Assembly (NCBI GenBank): GCA_026983735.1
Contig: JALSTN010000231.1
Span: 1 to 41,252, forward strand
DNA: 41,252 nucleotides
Direction of reading: 5' to 3'
Source of the DNA: Saprospiraceae bacterium
Lineage (GTDB): Bacteria; Bacteroidota; Bacteroidia; Chitinophagales; Saprospiraceae
The stretch's first letter is position 1; the number at the start of each line of letters is the position of its first letter. The translations under genes and the position numbers were made by a program. Below, one piece after another: positions 1 to 9,763 of this stretch. The notes beneath the pieces are model-generated. The model was not told the origin of the DNA. It saw only the letters and a list, made by a program, of their open reading frames with translations, and did no database searches.

Positions 1-27
1 TGCAAAGAAGAAGATAAACAATGTTGA

Positions 28-38
28 CCATTTCATAT
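28..38 (-). repeat. RTATGAAATGG motif copy (noncoding at window edge)
   Basis: ccatttcatat on + strand. Confidence 0.8.
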
Positions 39-194
39 CTTTAAAATTTTCTAATAAATTGTAAATAAATGTATTATAAAATTTCTGCAGCTATGTAACC
101 GCTGCGCTCTCACATGAATTTTTTTAAACAAAACTCTGTGTGAAATTTATGTTTAATAAAATTCATATTCGTTTCATACTATACAATTTTAAGA

Positions 195-902
195 TTACTG
201 AATACATTTTGACTTATTTTTATTGAGAACATCTGTCTTGATATAATCATTTTTAAGGATAGGTTTCCATATGAAATGGTGAAGCTCCTTTACGGTAAAC
301 ACCTTTTGGGGATCCGTTTTTAACAGATAATCTGCAAAATCAGCCTCCATCTTTTTTAACTTATCCAAGTCGCAAGCCGGCAATTCGCCTTTCATGGCTT
401 TTGCGCCCAAAACATTAATTTCTTTAGGCTTAATTCCGCTTTTCATACCTACCAATACAGCCTTGCCGTTGTCCTTTCGCTGAAGGATATAGAACCCATC
501 CTTTATGCTGTTGTCCACATAAAAGGAATTAAACTGATATCTACCACCTGATACATATACAGCGACATCAGTGAGACAAGGAGAGCTCTTGCTCACAATA
601 CGTGTATTGGTTCGATCCACAACCCCATCGGGGTAAAGTTTGTCCAACCCCTGTCGAATGCCTAAAAAGCCCACGACTAATCCATCACACAAATGTCCAT
701 GGAATTTCTCCAAATCCCTTAGGCCAATCCCATGCTCTAGACCCAAGCGCCCTTTAGAAAAATCTGTGTCCACCACCTTAATTTTAGGGCTTTTATCCGG
801 ATGTATTTGGGCAGTACCTCGAAAGGAAACACAACTGTTCACAAGTAGAAAAAGACTCACTATGAAGATACTTTTCCCTATATATTTTAACCTATTATAC
901 AT
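195..902 (-). CDS. FmdE-like domain lipoprotein
   Basis: ORF of 235 aa; N-terminal lipobox-like 'LLVNSC'; 'LRDLEKFHGHLCDGLVVGFLGIRQGL' resembles the FHGHLCPG motif of FmdE family proteins. Confidence 0.7.
   Translation of the reverse strand: MYNRLKYIGKSIFIVSLFLLVNSCVSFRGTAQIHPDKSPKIKVVDTDFSKGRLGLEHGIGLRDLEKFHGHLCDGLVVGFLGIRQGLDKLYPDGVVDRTNTRIVSKSSPCLTDVAVYVSGGRYQFNSFYVDNSIKDGFYILQRKDNGKAVLVGMKSGIKPKEINVLGAKAMKGELPACDLDKLKKMEADFADYLLKTDPQKVFTVKELHHFIWKPILKNDYIKTDVLNKNKSKCIQ
269..279 (+). repeat. RTATGAAATGG motif copy (inside FmdE-like CDS, read as HFI)
   Basis: atatgaaatgg. Confidence 0.8.
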
Positions 903-946
903 AATCCATATTTATTTATATCGTTCACTATTCTTTCTAGTGCCTC

Positions 947-1924
947 TTACAATATTACATTAAAGAGGTATCCGGACAAAATAATACAAAACGTGACCAC
1001 CCCAAAAAACACCCCAATTAAACGCACCGTCATCACCTTTTTGAGCAGCATGGCCTCAGGCAAGGACAGTGCCACTACGCCCATCATAAATGCAATGGCA
1101 GTTCCTATGGGCACTCCCTTATCTACTAAAACCTGTACGACCGGCAGTATACCTGAAGCATTGGAATACATCGGAACAGCGAGAATAGTAGCCAAAGGTA
1201 CCGCGAATATATTATCCTTGCTCATGTAATGCTCGAAAAAACCCTCCGGCACATATCCATGCATGACCCCACCTATGGCAATACCAAGTAGGACGTAGGG
1301 TACGACCCCCTTCAAAATCGTCTTAACCTCATTTAGAATCACCTTAAAACGTTGTTTAAAGGTCTGTTTTTCCCCTGTAAAGGCCACCTGATCTCTTTGA
1401 CTTTGTTCGAGCACCTGTTTGACCCAAGGTGTTAAGAGCCTTTCCAAATGCAACCGCTGAAGAATCATCCCCGATAACGTGCCGAGTAGCACACCACTCA
1501 CCACATATATCCCTGTCATTTTTGCGCCGAACAAGCCCAAAAATAATCCCACTGCAACTTCATTTACCAATGGAGAGGTGACTAAGAAGGCAAATGTCAC
1601 ACCCAAAGGGATCCCCCCTTTGACAAATCCTATAAATAAAGGTACAGAAGAGCAGGAGCAAAAAGGTGTGACAACACCAAACAAACTGGCCATAAAATAT
1701 TCTAAGCCATAAAGTCTATTGCGAGATAAATAATTGCGTACTCTGTCGATAGGAAAATAACTATTGACAACTCCCATTAAAAATACGACAATGACAAGTA
1801 AAAGTAATATCTTGATGGAATCATATATAAAAAAATGAAGGGCATCTGCCATATGAGTTCCCGAGGACATACCTATCCCGTCATATACTATCCGGTCGGC
1901 CAATCTATCTATCCAGTCAAACAT
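947..1924 (-). CDS. permease of the UPF0718/DUF318 (ArsP-like) family
   Basis: ORF of 325 aa, multiple TM segments, 'VTPFCSCSSVPLFIGFVKGGIPLGVTFAFLVTSPLVNEVA' family signature. Confidence 0.85.
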   Translation of the reverse strand: MFDWIDRLADRIVYDGIGMSSGTHMADALHFFIYDSIKILLLLVIVVFLMGVVNSYFPIDRVRNYLSRNRLYGLEYFMASLFGVVTPFCSCSSVPLFIGFVKGGIPLGVTFAFLVTSPLVNEVAVGLFLGLFGAKMTGIYVVSGVLLGTLSGMILQRLHLERLLTPWVKQVLEQSQRDQVAFTGEKQTFKQRFKVILNEVKTILKGVVPYVLLGIAIGGVMHGYVPEGFFEHYMSKDNIFAVPLATILAVPMYSNASGILPVVQVLVDKGVPIGTAIAFMMGVVALSLPEAMLLKKVMTVRLIGVFFGVVTFCIILSGYLFNVIL

Positions 1925-1940
1925 TTGCTAAAGGGATTAA

Positions 1941-2318
1941 CTAACAACAATTGGGTTTCGAACAATCACAGGAAGCCTGGGATGCTAATGACGCCACATC
2001 TCCTTTGACCGGAAATCCGTTGGCTACCCACTTTAATAACCCCTCTCTCATATTGTAAACTTGTTGGTATCCTGCATTCATCAGATAATAGGTCGCCCGG
2101 AGACTTCTCTCCCCACTTAGACACACCAATACGATATCCCTATCCTTTGGAATCTCCCTCCACCTTTCCTCTAATTCCTGAAGTGGTATCTCAAGACAAT
2201 GAGGAACATCAAAAGTTACTTGATCTAATTCAGTACGACTCCTAACATCGACAAATAACGCACCGTTTTCCGCTTTACCTTTAGCAGTTGTTGGGCATAT
2301 TTCATTCGCTCGTTTCAT
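1941..2318 (-). CDS. rhodanese-like domain protein
   Basis: 'LFVDVRSRTELDQVTFDVPHCLEIPLQELEERW...DIVLVCLSGERSLRATYYLMNAGYQQVYNMREGLLKW'; start chosen at MKRANEI rather than the longer ORF start at 2372. Confidence 0.8.
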   Translation of the reverse strand: MKRANEICPTTAKGKAENGALFVDVRSRTELDQVTFDVPHCLEIPLQELEERWREIPKDRDIVLVCLSGERSLRATYYLMNAGYQQVYNMREGLLKWVANGFPVKGDVASLASQASCDCSKPNCC

Positions 2319-2500
2319 GTATTTTAAATATTTTATAATGAATAGATATAAATGTAGTACAAATTTATGCACATATACCCATTGCGCTCATATCGAAGTC
2401 TTAATATTTATAAAAATAGAGCACCCTTTCCGGATAAATTTTATTCTCGTCAATTGATACAAATGGATTATTAGGAGCTACTTTGGTGTTGGTGTAGTTA

Positions 2501-2737
2501 TTAACTCAATATCTCCAAAAGCTCTTCCTTTGAAGGCACACGGCCTTTTATCTTTATCTCCTCATCTACGACAACAGCAGGTGTAGACAATACATTGTAC
2601 TGCATGATATCCATTATATCTTCGACCTTGATGATCTCCGCTTCGATATGATGCTCATGAACCACCTCCGTCACCAAAGCAACGGTGGTCTTACAATTTG
2701 GGCAACCCGTGCCTAATATTTTAATTACTTTACTCAT
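2501..2737 (-). CDS. small thioredoxin-like redox-active disulfide protein (TIGR00412/MTH895 type)
   Basis: 78 aa, 'IKILGTGCPNCKTTVALVTEVV...IMQYNVLSTPAVVVDEEIKIKGRVPSKEEL'. Confidence 0.85.
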   Translation of the reverse strand: MSKVIKILGTGCPNCKTTVALVTEVVHEHHIEAEIIKVEDIMDIMQYNVLSTPAVVVDEEIKIKGRVPSKEELLEILS

Positions 2738-3342
2738 ATTTTATTCTTTAAATAATTAATACATTTTCTTTAGAAACAGCATCTTACCAACCTACCCTCC
2801 TGCAATATTGTCTACCCTACTACACCCGGTCACATCCCACTCCCCTCCTTATAAACAACCGTTTAAAAACCCTATATTCATTTTACATCGCAAATGTACG
2901 ATTAATGACGTTATCCAGTATAATAAAAGGTTAATAAATTAAGTAAAATAGTAAGAAAGATTGTCTACTGGGTTATACGCGCATAGTATTAACCATTGAA
3001 ACAACAATCCCGCTAAAGCTTGAAAAGTCACTGTTCTACACATCCCACTACCGGTGGTGTTATACAGGATGGCAAATTGTGAACATAATGTTCATTTTTT
3101 CCTTTCAAAATTATCGAAAAAAATCCTAGAAACATCGACTTCTAGCCAAAACGCATTCAAACGTATCCGCGATCATTTTTCCGGGTTAGGCCTCAAATAA
3201 AGCATGCCAAAAGAAAAAAAGAATCCTTACTTTGCAGTAAATAATCGGCACAGTCACTATAGTTATAATTGATGTGTACTTTATGATGCAATAATTTTCA
3301 TCTTCGTTTGACAAAAATGCATACTTTTGCAAAAAAGTACGC

Positions 3343-3822
3343 ATGAGATTAATTTTATCATTTTGGATAGTCATCAGTTTAATGTTAAGCGCTTGCAATA
3401 GTGGTGAGAAAATGAAGCCAATGTCTTTATTAGACTACGGCATACCCTTAACCATCCTAGTCCCGGACAGTGCTAAGGTTCGGCACCGTAAACTCAGCTT
3501 GGAAGAAGACATCACTATTAACGGGCCTTCTAATTATAAGTTACAGATTTTTGTAGCCTCCAAGACACATGCCAACGCAGCCAAACTCTTGGCAGACCAG
3601 AAAGAGCTTGTCCGACAAAGTCCTTTTTTTAGCAAGGTAACGGAAGAACTACCGGATGGATTAAAGTTTGAATCCAAAATTGACTCTACATTGACCTATG
3701 GATTTCGCAGGGTTCGAATGATGGGAGATAAAGAGATTATTTTCAGGGAAGCATTGCTCGGCACCTTCTCCAAAGAGGATATTGATCGAATGTACCGGTC
3801 GCTTGACCCAAAGAAAAAGTAA
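3343..3822 (+). CDS. hypothetical lipoprotein
   Basis: 159 aa, signal plus lipobox 'MLSACNSG'; TAnnTTTG-like box (tacttttg, 3322-3329) just upstream. Confidence 0.65.
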   Translation: MRLILSFWIVISLMLSACNSGEKMKPMSLLDYGIPLTILVPDSAKVRHRKLSLEEDITINGPSNYKLQIFVASKTHANAAKLLADQKELVRQSPFFSKVTEELPDGLKFESKIDSTLTYGFRRVRMMGDKEIIFREALLGTFSKEDIDRMYRSLDPKKK

Positions 3823-3999
3823 ATCTATCCTCTAGAATATTATAGCGCGAGGTGCATTCATTCGCTATACGCAAGTAGGTGGGCAAGGAGGCGTCGTGGG
3901 GTCTGACGACAAGGTAAAATGCTAGGATTTGAAGTCTAGATGTACTTAAGACGAAGGACAGTTGGCGGGCAATTGGATTATAATAGCATCGAAGGACAT

Positions 4000-4035
4000 A
4001 AAAAAGGAGGAAATGTATACATTTCCTCCTTTTTT
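4000..4035. terminator. bidirectional rho-independent terminator, perfect 36-bp palindrome
   Basis: AAAAAAGGAGGAAATGTATACATTTCCTCCTTTTTT between convergent genes; A-tract and T-tract on either side of the stem. Confidence 0.85.
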
Positions 4036-4088
4036 ATCTAACCGCAGGGCGTTATGAACAATGCCTCCGGTATGGGATCAGTAAGGTT

Positions 4089-5243
4089 TTATCCTTTAAT
4101 TCTAAGAGAATAATTATCTAAATTATCACCAGAAGTGGCATTCGCAGCCATCACCATTACGGCGAAATAATCGCTTCCAACTTTAACGGTAAAGATCATT
4201 CCTGCATCGAGTTTAGGTGTTTCGCTTACAGCTGTTCCGTTGTTGAACATTGTTTCGATTTGGGCAGCAGTCTGAATATTGTTAAAGTCAGCATTAGCAG
4301 CAGCCATTACTAATTGGGCCCCTTTAACGGCCTTGATCTTTTGAATCCAATTTCCATTGCCATCTATACCGGAGTCCATAAGATCTCTATCTGCACTAGA
4401 TGAGCTAACGGTAGTGAAGGTATTTAAGTCTACACTTCCTTTTTTGGGTCCATCGGCATTCCACATAATAACACCGGAAGTATCTTGTAACCCACCTGCC
4501 AGATTAACGACCAGGTCTACAGAAGCAGAGGTTCCATTATCATCCGTAACTTCCACCTTAAAATTATTCATACCCGGCTTATTCGCTCTTACCCAGAAAG
4601 ACTTTTCAAAGCCATTAACATCATCCCCCGCGAGAGGCATCGGGTTGGCGCTAAAGTTGGTATTCGCATCTCCCCAATACAAATCATCCGTAGATACTGC
4701 GTTGCCATCTCCATCAGTTACAGAAAGAGTGGTAAGTGCTCCGCCACCACTTGCTTTCAAGGTAAACATCACTTTCACAGGAGGTGCATCAGTTAGTGTA
4801 ATTGAGGGCGTACCATTAACTACTTCCAAGGTCAAGTCCTCAGCTATGACATCGACCGTAAAGGTCTCATTATCTGTCTTACCATTATCATCTGTCAAGA
4901 CGACTTCGTAAGTAGCAGAACCACTATCATGCGCTTTGATTCCTACGGAATAAGTAAAGCCATCTTTATCAGCACCGGTTATCAGGTGCGTACCGGATGC
5001 CACATCACCGGAAAGACGAGCAGCATCGATCACCTGACCATCCTGCAAAAACTGAAGGGTTTTCAACTGAGCAGTACCTACTGTTCCTTTTACGGAGATA
5101 TTGAAGACTTCCCCTGCATTGACTGCTGAGGTTGGTGTATTGGTCACTGCTACGACCGGATCGAGTTCAGAACCACAGGAAGCCATAAACATTCCTAGGG
5201 TGACGACTGCTAATACTTTGGATAAAAACGAGAATTTTCTCAT
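4089..5243 (-). CDS. surface lipoprotein with PKD/Ig-like domains
   Basis: 384 aa, lipobox 'LGMFMASCGSE', repeated 'VTDDNGTSASVDLVV'/'LTDDNGKTDNETFTVDV'. Confidence 0.7.
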   Translation of the reverse strand: MRKFSFLSKVLAVVTLGMFMASCGSELDPVVAVTNTPTSAVNAGEVFNISVKGTVGTAQLKTLQFLQDGQVIDAARLSGDVASGTHLITGADKDGFTYSVGIKAHDSGSATYEVVLTDDNGKTDNETFTVDVIAEDLTLEVVNGTPSITLTDAPPVKVMFTLKASGGGALTTLSVTDGDGNAVSTDDLYWGDANTNFSANPMPLAGDDVNGFEKSFWVRANKPGMNNFKVEVTDDNGTSASVDLVVNLAGGLQDTSGVIMWNADGPKKGSVDLNTFTTVSSSSADRDLMDSGIDGNGNWIQKIKAVKGAQLVMAAANADFNNIQTAAQIETMFNNGTAVSETPKLDAGMIFTVKVGSDYFAVMVMAANATSGDNLDNYSLRIKG

Positions 5244-5281
5244 ATTCGTAAATTTTTATAAGTGAATAAAATAATGAATTA

Positions 5282-5311
5282 CAAAGGTAAAGTAAATATT
5301 TAATGTTTCAA
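5282..5311 (-). promoter_or_regulatory. Bacteroidota-type sigma-A promoter for the 4089..5243 gene
   Basis: on - strand TTG-N19-TACCTTTG, matching the TTG/TTTG-N19-21-TAnnTTTG consensus; 39 nt upstream of the ATG. Confidence 0.6.
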
Positions 5312-5399
5312 TTACTTTCACTTTCGGATTAACAACATCTTAACATTAGTAATAATATATTGTTTAACTGAATACCGGTTATTAAAGCTATTGCATTTG

Positions 5400-5410
5400 G
5401 TATGAAATGG
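5400..5410 (+). repeat. RTATGAAATGG motif copy (divergent intergenic region)
   Basis: gtatgaaatgg. Confidence 0.85.
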
Positions 5411-5539
5411 TGAAGTGACCAATCAACTTATATTCTCTCTCCCTTTCTAACGTAAAACACCTCGAATTGATGTATAATTCTTTATTTTTTTTTACCTTGT
5501 GGCTCAAATTTACTTTAATCCCATTTGACAATATTCGAT

Positions 5540-8500
5540 ATGCGTATTCTTTACCTTTTAATTTTAATTGGCGCAACACTTCAGGTTAACGCTCAAAACA
5601 GAAACGGTGTCCAATTTCGAGAAACCACTTGTAATTTAGACGTAGATGCAGGCGAAGACATCGTACTTTGCAATGGAGAACCTGGTCAATTAAACGGGTC
5701 AGCCAGCGGAGATATCACTTCCGTTGAATGGACACCGCCTATCGGGTTGAGCGACCCTAATTCCTTATCACCTACCGTGGATGTCAGCACCCAAACCGTA
5801 TATACCCTTACCGTAATGGGGATCGGTGGTAATGTCATTGAAAACGGAGATTTTGAAACAGGAAATATTAGCCCCGCCACTTCCAGTTTAGCATTTCATA
5901 ACCCGGGCACCTTCTACGCAGGGCCTCAAGGCACTTACACTGTAACTAGTGTATTTCAGGTAACAGGAGTGCCCAATGTCTGTGACCCCCACGGTGGGGG
6001 TAACATGATGGTCGTCCATGGTGGAAGCCCGAACATGTGGTGCCAGACAGTGAGCGTTGAGCCGATGACAGATTACAAATTTTCCGGATGGTTTATGGGG
6101 GCAGACTTTTTGGGGTTAATTTCTACTACCGATGTCGATGTATATATCAATGGCCAAAACATTGGAGGAACCGGCGGCAATGGTATCTGCACATGGAATG
6201 AAGTCAAGGCGGTCTGGAACTCAGGTGGAGCGACCTCGGCCACTATCTGCATAGATGGCTCAGGAGATGGAAGCTCCTGGACGGCCATCGATGATCTGGA
6301 ACTTGTAGAATGCTGTGTTGAAAAAGATCAAGTAACCGTACGTGTAGAAAAGGTCCAAGCCAACATTCCCTTTGGGGGGGTATTAACTTGTACTGCACCA
6401 ACCCTTATGTTGGATGGACAGCGATTTTCAAAGGGCCCGATTGTGTCTTATGAATGGGATACCGATGATGGAGAAATCGTAGATGGACAATACGACCCAA
6501 TTGTAACCGTTGGGCACAAAGGCACCTACAACCTCACTGTAACCGGGGAATTAGGCTGTACAGATGAGACCTCTATACTTGTAGAGGGCAATACCGAGCC
6601 CCCTCCCCTAACCGTAGACAATACGCACCTCACCTGTCAGATCGATAGCGCCCGGATTATCGCTGAAGGAATGGGAGAGGAACTCGTTTATCATTGGACC
6701 GGACCCGACTCATTTTCCTCTTCCAAGGCTATTGATACCGTAGAAAATGGGGGGAAGTATTACGTAGAAATAATTGATAAATTCTTCTGTAAGAATAAAG
6801 ATAGCGTATTGGTTAAAGACTTTAAGACGAACAAATCCTATAGCATTGGGATTGACTCGCTTAGTTGTCAACAGGACTCAGCATTAATTTACCTTATAGG
6901 CGACACCTTGATCAGTGAATATAGTTGGACAAAAGGACAGAATACCACGACAGATACCAACCAAATAGTGGTTTACGATACAGGAGTCGTCCAAACCGTT
7001 TTTAAGGATAAGTTTGGATGTGTCTGGAGGGATACCTTACACATAGAAGGAGAAACGTCCCATCCCAATCTCTCAATTCAAGGGGATACCATCACTTGTA
7101 GCCAACCCGAAATTATGCTTTCTGCCTATTCGGACTCCCTTATTATGGAATATCAATGGAGTCTACCAAATGGTACTACTTCAACAGGAAAAACACTACT
7201 TACCCAAGATACCGGCTGGCATTATGTTACTGTTACACCGGTGCACGGATGTATGACTATCGACTCCTTCTATGTCCATCAAGTAGGGGATATCCCTAGT
7301 CTATCCATCCAGGGTGATACGATCAACTGTACCCGCCATTCGGTTACTTTAACTGGCACCTCCGACGGCCAATCCCTCGTGCCCCTTTGGAGCGGTCCGG
7401 GCATCGTACAAACCAATGGTTTATCTGCTGAAATTAATCAACCCGGCGTCTATACCCTTCAAATTACTACCCCAGAAGGCTGTGAGAAAAGTATTTCCTA
7501 CGAAGTCATAGCTGACACAGTTGCGCCAAACGTCGTCATCTTAGGTGGAGATATCGTCAATTGTTTAACCCCTTCTGTAAGGATATATCCTTACGGAGAC
7601 TCTACCATTTCATACCAATGGAATGTCCCCCCTCAAGTGATTAGAAAAGGAGATACCATCATAACGGATGTAGAAGGTTGGCACTACCTTTCGGGAACAA
7701 GCGATAATACTTGCAGTAGTATAGACAGCATTTATATTCAAGTTGATACCGCAAGACCTCCATTTCTACTTGACAAAATTGATTTTACTTGTCGTTCAGG
7801 AATGGGACAGGCATCTGTTTCCCCTCAAGATTCAGGGACTTATTATTGGCGCAAACCCGGAGAATCCACGTTTTTTATCGGAGATACTTCCATCATCGTC
7901 ACGGAGGAAGGCTGGATTTATTTCAAAGAAGTATATAGCAATTCTTGTGCGAGAGAAGACTCTATCTACGTCTCTGTTGATACCCTTGGTCCTATCCCGA
8001 TCGTAAAGGACGACACCTTGGACTGTGGGGATGACCAGTTGACATTGAACCTCATAATTAGGAATCCGTATGAAATGGTCGAATGGAGTGGAGCTAATGG
8101 ATTTTCTTCATCCGATCTTCACCCCGTCATTCGTGAGCCGGGGGACTATACGGTGACTGTTACCTCTTCAAATGGGTGCACCGGGACAGCAACACTTCAT
8201 ATCGAGCAAGTCGGAGCGATTCCTGATCTAACTATTCAGACTCCGGATACGATCACTTGTAGTAAAAGTGCTATTTTACTCGAACCACAATCTTCCTTTA
8301 ACAACTTATCGTATAATTGGACGTTCCCCGATGGGTCACAACATACAGATGCTTCTCCCAGTGTACAAGACTCCGGTTGGTATACGCTGACTGTCAAAAC
8401 TCCGGAAGGATGTACAAAAACTACCCGGATTTATGTAGCGGCTGACACGGAACGCCCAATGGTTTCTTGGTCAGTGGATACGCTTACTTGTAGTAAGCTA

Positions 8501-9691
8501 GAGACGGTTATTTCTCCGCTGGATAATCCCGGAGGTATTACTTATCAATGGCGCGGACCTAATGGATATTCTGACCAGAGTGCGGAACCAAAAAATATTA
8601 ATATTTCCGGCAACTACATTGTAGCCTATCAAGGCCTCAATGGATGTATTCAAATAGATACCCTGTTTGTCCCGGAAGATAGGGTTCCGCCTAGTCTATT
8701 TACCCAAGATGACACGCTGGATTGTCAGACGAACTCGGCATTGCTGGACTTCAAATCTTCTACTAAAAATCTGCTTGTTCGATGGTTAGATGCCCGTGGC
8801 AATCAGCTTGATTCCGGCAATACCCTTTCTGTTTTGGATACGGGTATATATATGCTTGTAATTGAAGATCTGGACAATCATTGTACCACTCAAAGGACCA
8901 TACAAGTCTTCCCACCTAACCAAATCCAAGCACTCGCCATAGAAGATAATCAAGATTGCGTCAACCCCAAGGCAATGCTTGAAGTTACAGAAGTCGTCGG
9001 TGGAACTCCGCCTTACCAATATGCATTGGATAATGGCCCCTTTGGTTCGAAGACCTCTTGGGAGACAGATCCGGGTACTAAAACAATTCAGGTCAAGGAT
9101 AGTAAAGGATGCTCCTATACAGAGCAATTCCTAATAGATCCCTTTATTCGACTTACTGCCGATATTATCCAAGACCTTGAGTTGTTCTTGGGAGAACAAA
9201 TCCAAGTTAAAATACAGACGAATCGTTCTCCGGGTGAAATAATCCGTTACACCTGGGACCCCACTGAGGGACTGAGTTGTACAAATTGCCCGGACCCTAT
9301 CATCACCCCGACATCCAACACGGTGTACACTATCGTCATAGAGGACCTTTTTGGATGCACAGATACGATCTCCTTGCGCGTCAAAGTAAAGACCTCAGAC
9401 AAAGTATATATTCCCAACACTTTTACACCACAATCAGGGTCGGGAAATAGCAGCTTCAAGATTTACCTCCCCAAAGGGACAGACGCGGATATTCTCAATT
9501 GGAAAATTTACGATAGATGGGGAGAGGTCGTGGACGTTGCTTCAGGAATAAAGGTAAGTGAACATAAGGGTTGGAGAGGCCAGTTTAAGGGAAAATCCGC
9601 ACTGCCCGGAGTCTATGTTTATCAGATTACCTTGAGATTGGAGTCCGGCAAAATCATTCATCTCACAGGTGATGTCACTTTACTTAGATAA
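5540..9691 (+). CDS. large secreted Ig/PKD-like repeat protein with gliding-motility-type (CHU_C) C-terminal domain
   Basis: Signal peptide MRILYLLILIGATLQVNAQ; repeated '...DTITCS...W..P.G......GWY.VTVTTPEGC'; C-terminus 'VYIPNTFTPQSGSGNSSFKIYLP...WKIYDRWGEVV...GWRGQFKGKSALPGVYVYQITL...LTGDVTLLR'. ATG at 5540 preferred over TTG at 5525. Confidence 0.85.
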   Translation: MRILYLLILIGATLQVNAQNRNGVQFRETTCNLDVDAGEDIVLCNGEPGQLNGSASGDITSVEWTPPIGLSDPNSLSPTVDVSTQTVYTLTVMGIGGNVIENGDFETGNISPATSSLAFHNPGTFYAGPQGTYTVTSVFQVTGVPNVCDPHGGGNMMVVHGGSPNMWCQTVSVEPMTDYKFSGWFMGADFLGLISTTDVDVYINGQNIGGTGGNGICTWNEVKAVWNSGGATSATICIDGSGDGSSWTAIDDLELVECCVEKDQVTVRVEKVQANIPFGGVLTCTAPTLMLDGQRFSKGPIVSYEWDTDDGEIVDGQYDPIVTVGHKGTYNLTVTGELGCTDETSILVEGNTEPPPLTVDNTHLTCQIDSARIIAEGMGEELVYHWTGPDSFSSSKAIDTVENGGKYYVEIIDKFFCKNKDSVLVKDFKTNKSYSIGIDSLSCQQDSALIYLIGDTLISEYSWTKGQNTTTDTNQIVVYDTGVVQTVFKDKFGCVWRDTLHIEGETSHPNLSIQGDTITCSQPEIMLSAYSDSLIMEYQWSLPNGTTSTGKTLLTQDTGWHYVTVTPVHGCMTIDSFYVHQVGDIPSLSIQGDTINCTRHSVTLTGTSDGQSLVPLWSGPGIVQTNGLSAEINQPGVYTLQITTPEGCEKSISYEVIADTVAPNVVILGGDIVNCLTPSVRIYPYGDSTISYQWNVPPQVIRKGDTIITDVEGWHYLSGTSDNTCSSIDSIYIQVDTARPPFLLDKIDFTCRSGMGQASVSPQDSGTYYWRKPGESTFFIGDTSIIVTEEGWIYFKEVYSNSCAREDSIYVSVDTLGPIPIVKDDTLDCGDDQLTLNLIIRNPYEMVEWSGANGFSSSDLHPVIREPGDYTVTVTSSNGCTGTATLHIEQVGAIPDLTIQTPDTITCSKSAILLEPQSSFNNLSYNWTFPDGSQHTDASPSVQDSGWYTLTVKTPEGCTKTTRIYVAADTERPMVSWSVDTLTCSKLETVISPLDNPGGITYQWRGPNGYSDQSAEPKNINISGNYIVAYQGLNGCIQIDTLFVPEDRVPPSLFTQDDTLDCQTNSALLDFKSSTKNLLVRWLDARGNQLDSGNTLSVLDTGIYMLVIEDLDNHCTTQRTIQVFPPNQIQALAIEDNQDCVNPKAMLEVTEVVGGTPPYQYALDNGPFGSKTSWETDPGTKTIQVKDSKGCSYTEQFLIDPFIRLTADIIQDLELFLGEQIQVKIQTNRSPGEIIRYTWDPTEGLSCTNCPDPIITPTSNTVYTIVIEDLFGCTDTISLRVKVKTSDKVYIPNTFTPQSGSGNSSFKIYLPKGTDADILNWKIYDRWGEVVDVASGIKVSEHKGWRGQFKGKSALPGVYVYQITLRLESGKIIHLTGDVTLLR
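7605..7615 (-). repeat. RTATGAAATGG motif copy (inside CHU_C protein CDS, read as ISY)
   Basis: ccatttcatac. Confidence 0.8.
8068..8078 (+). repeat. RTATGAAATGG motif copy (inside CHU_C protein CDS, read as YEM)
   Basis: gtatgaaatgg. Confidence 0.8.
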
Positions 9692-9763
9692 TCTAATATA
9701 ATGGAGGGATGCGAACAAAATGTTTTATCGGGAGATTTTTTAGATACCTCAATACACAGGCTA

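Noticed and set aside
640-963. + strand ORF antisense to the FmdE-like gene
   Set aside because: Antisense shadow ORF with low-complexity, non-protein-like sequence. The same applies to the antisense/overlapping ORFs at 993, 1479, 4357, 4929, 5686, 6073, 7743, 8786, 9247, 9804, 10929, 11999, 12838, 12981, 14838, 15475, 16429, 17664, 17669, 18091, 18441, 19241, 21764, 23239, 24618, 25044-25876, 26914-28206, 29013-30651, 31637, 32345-33150, 33896-34127, 35918, 38131, 39210, 39528-40041, 40536 and 40948.
3186-3398. 70-aa - strand ORF upstream of the lipoprotein gene
   Set aside because: AT-rich, overlaps the promoter and start of 3343..3822, no recognisable domain.
5388-5579. 63-aa - strand ORF containing one motif copy
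   Set aside because: Overlaps the promoter and signal-peptide region of the large + strand CDS; no recognisable protein features; treated as noncoding for motif counting.
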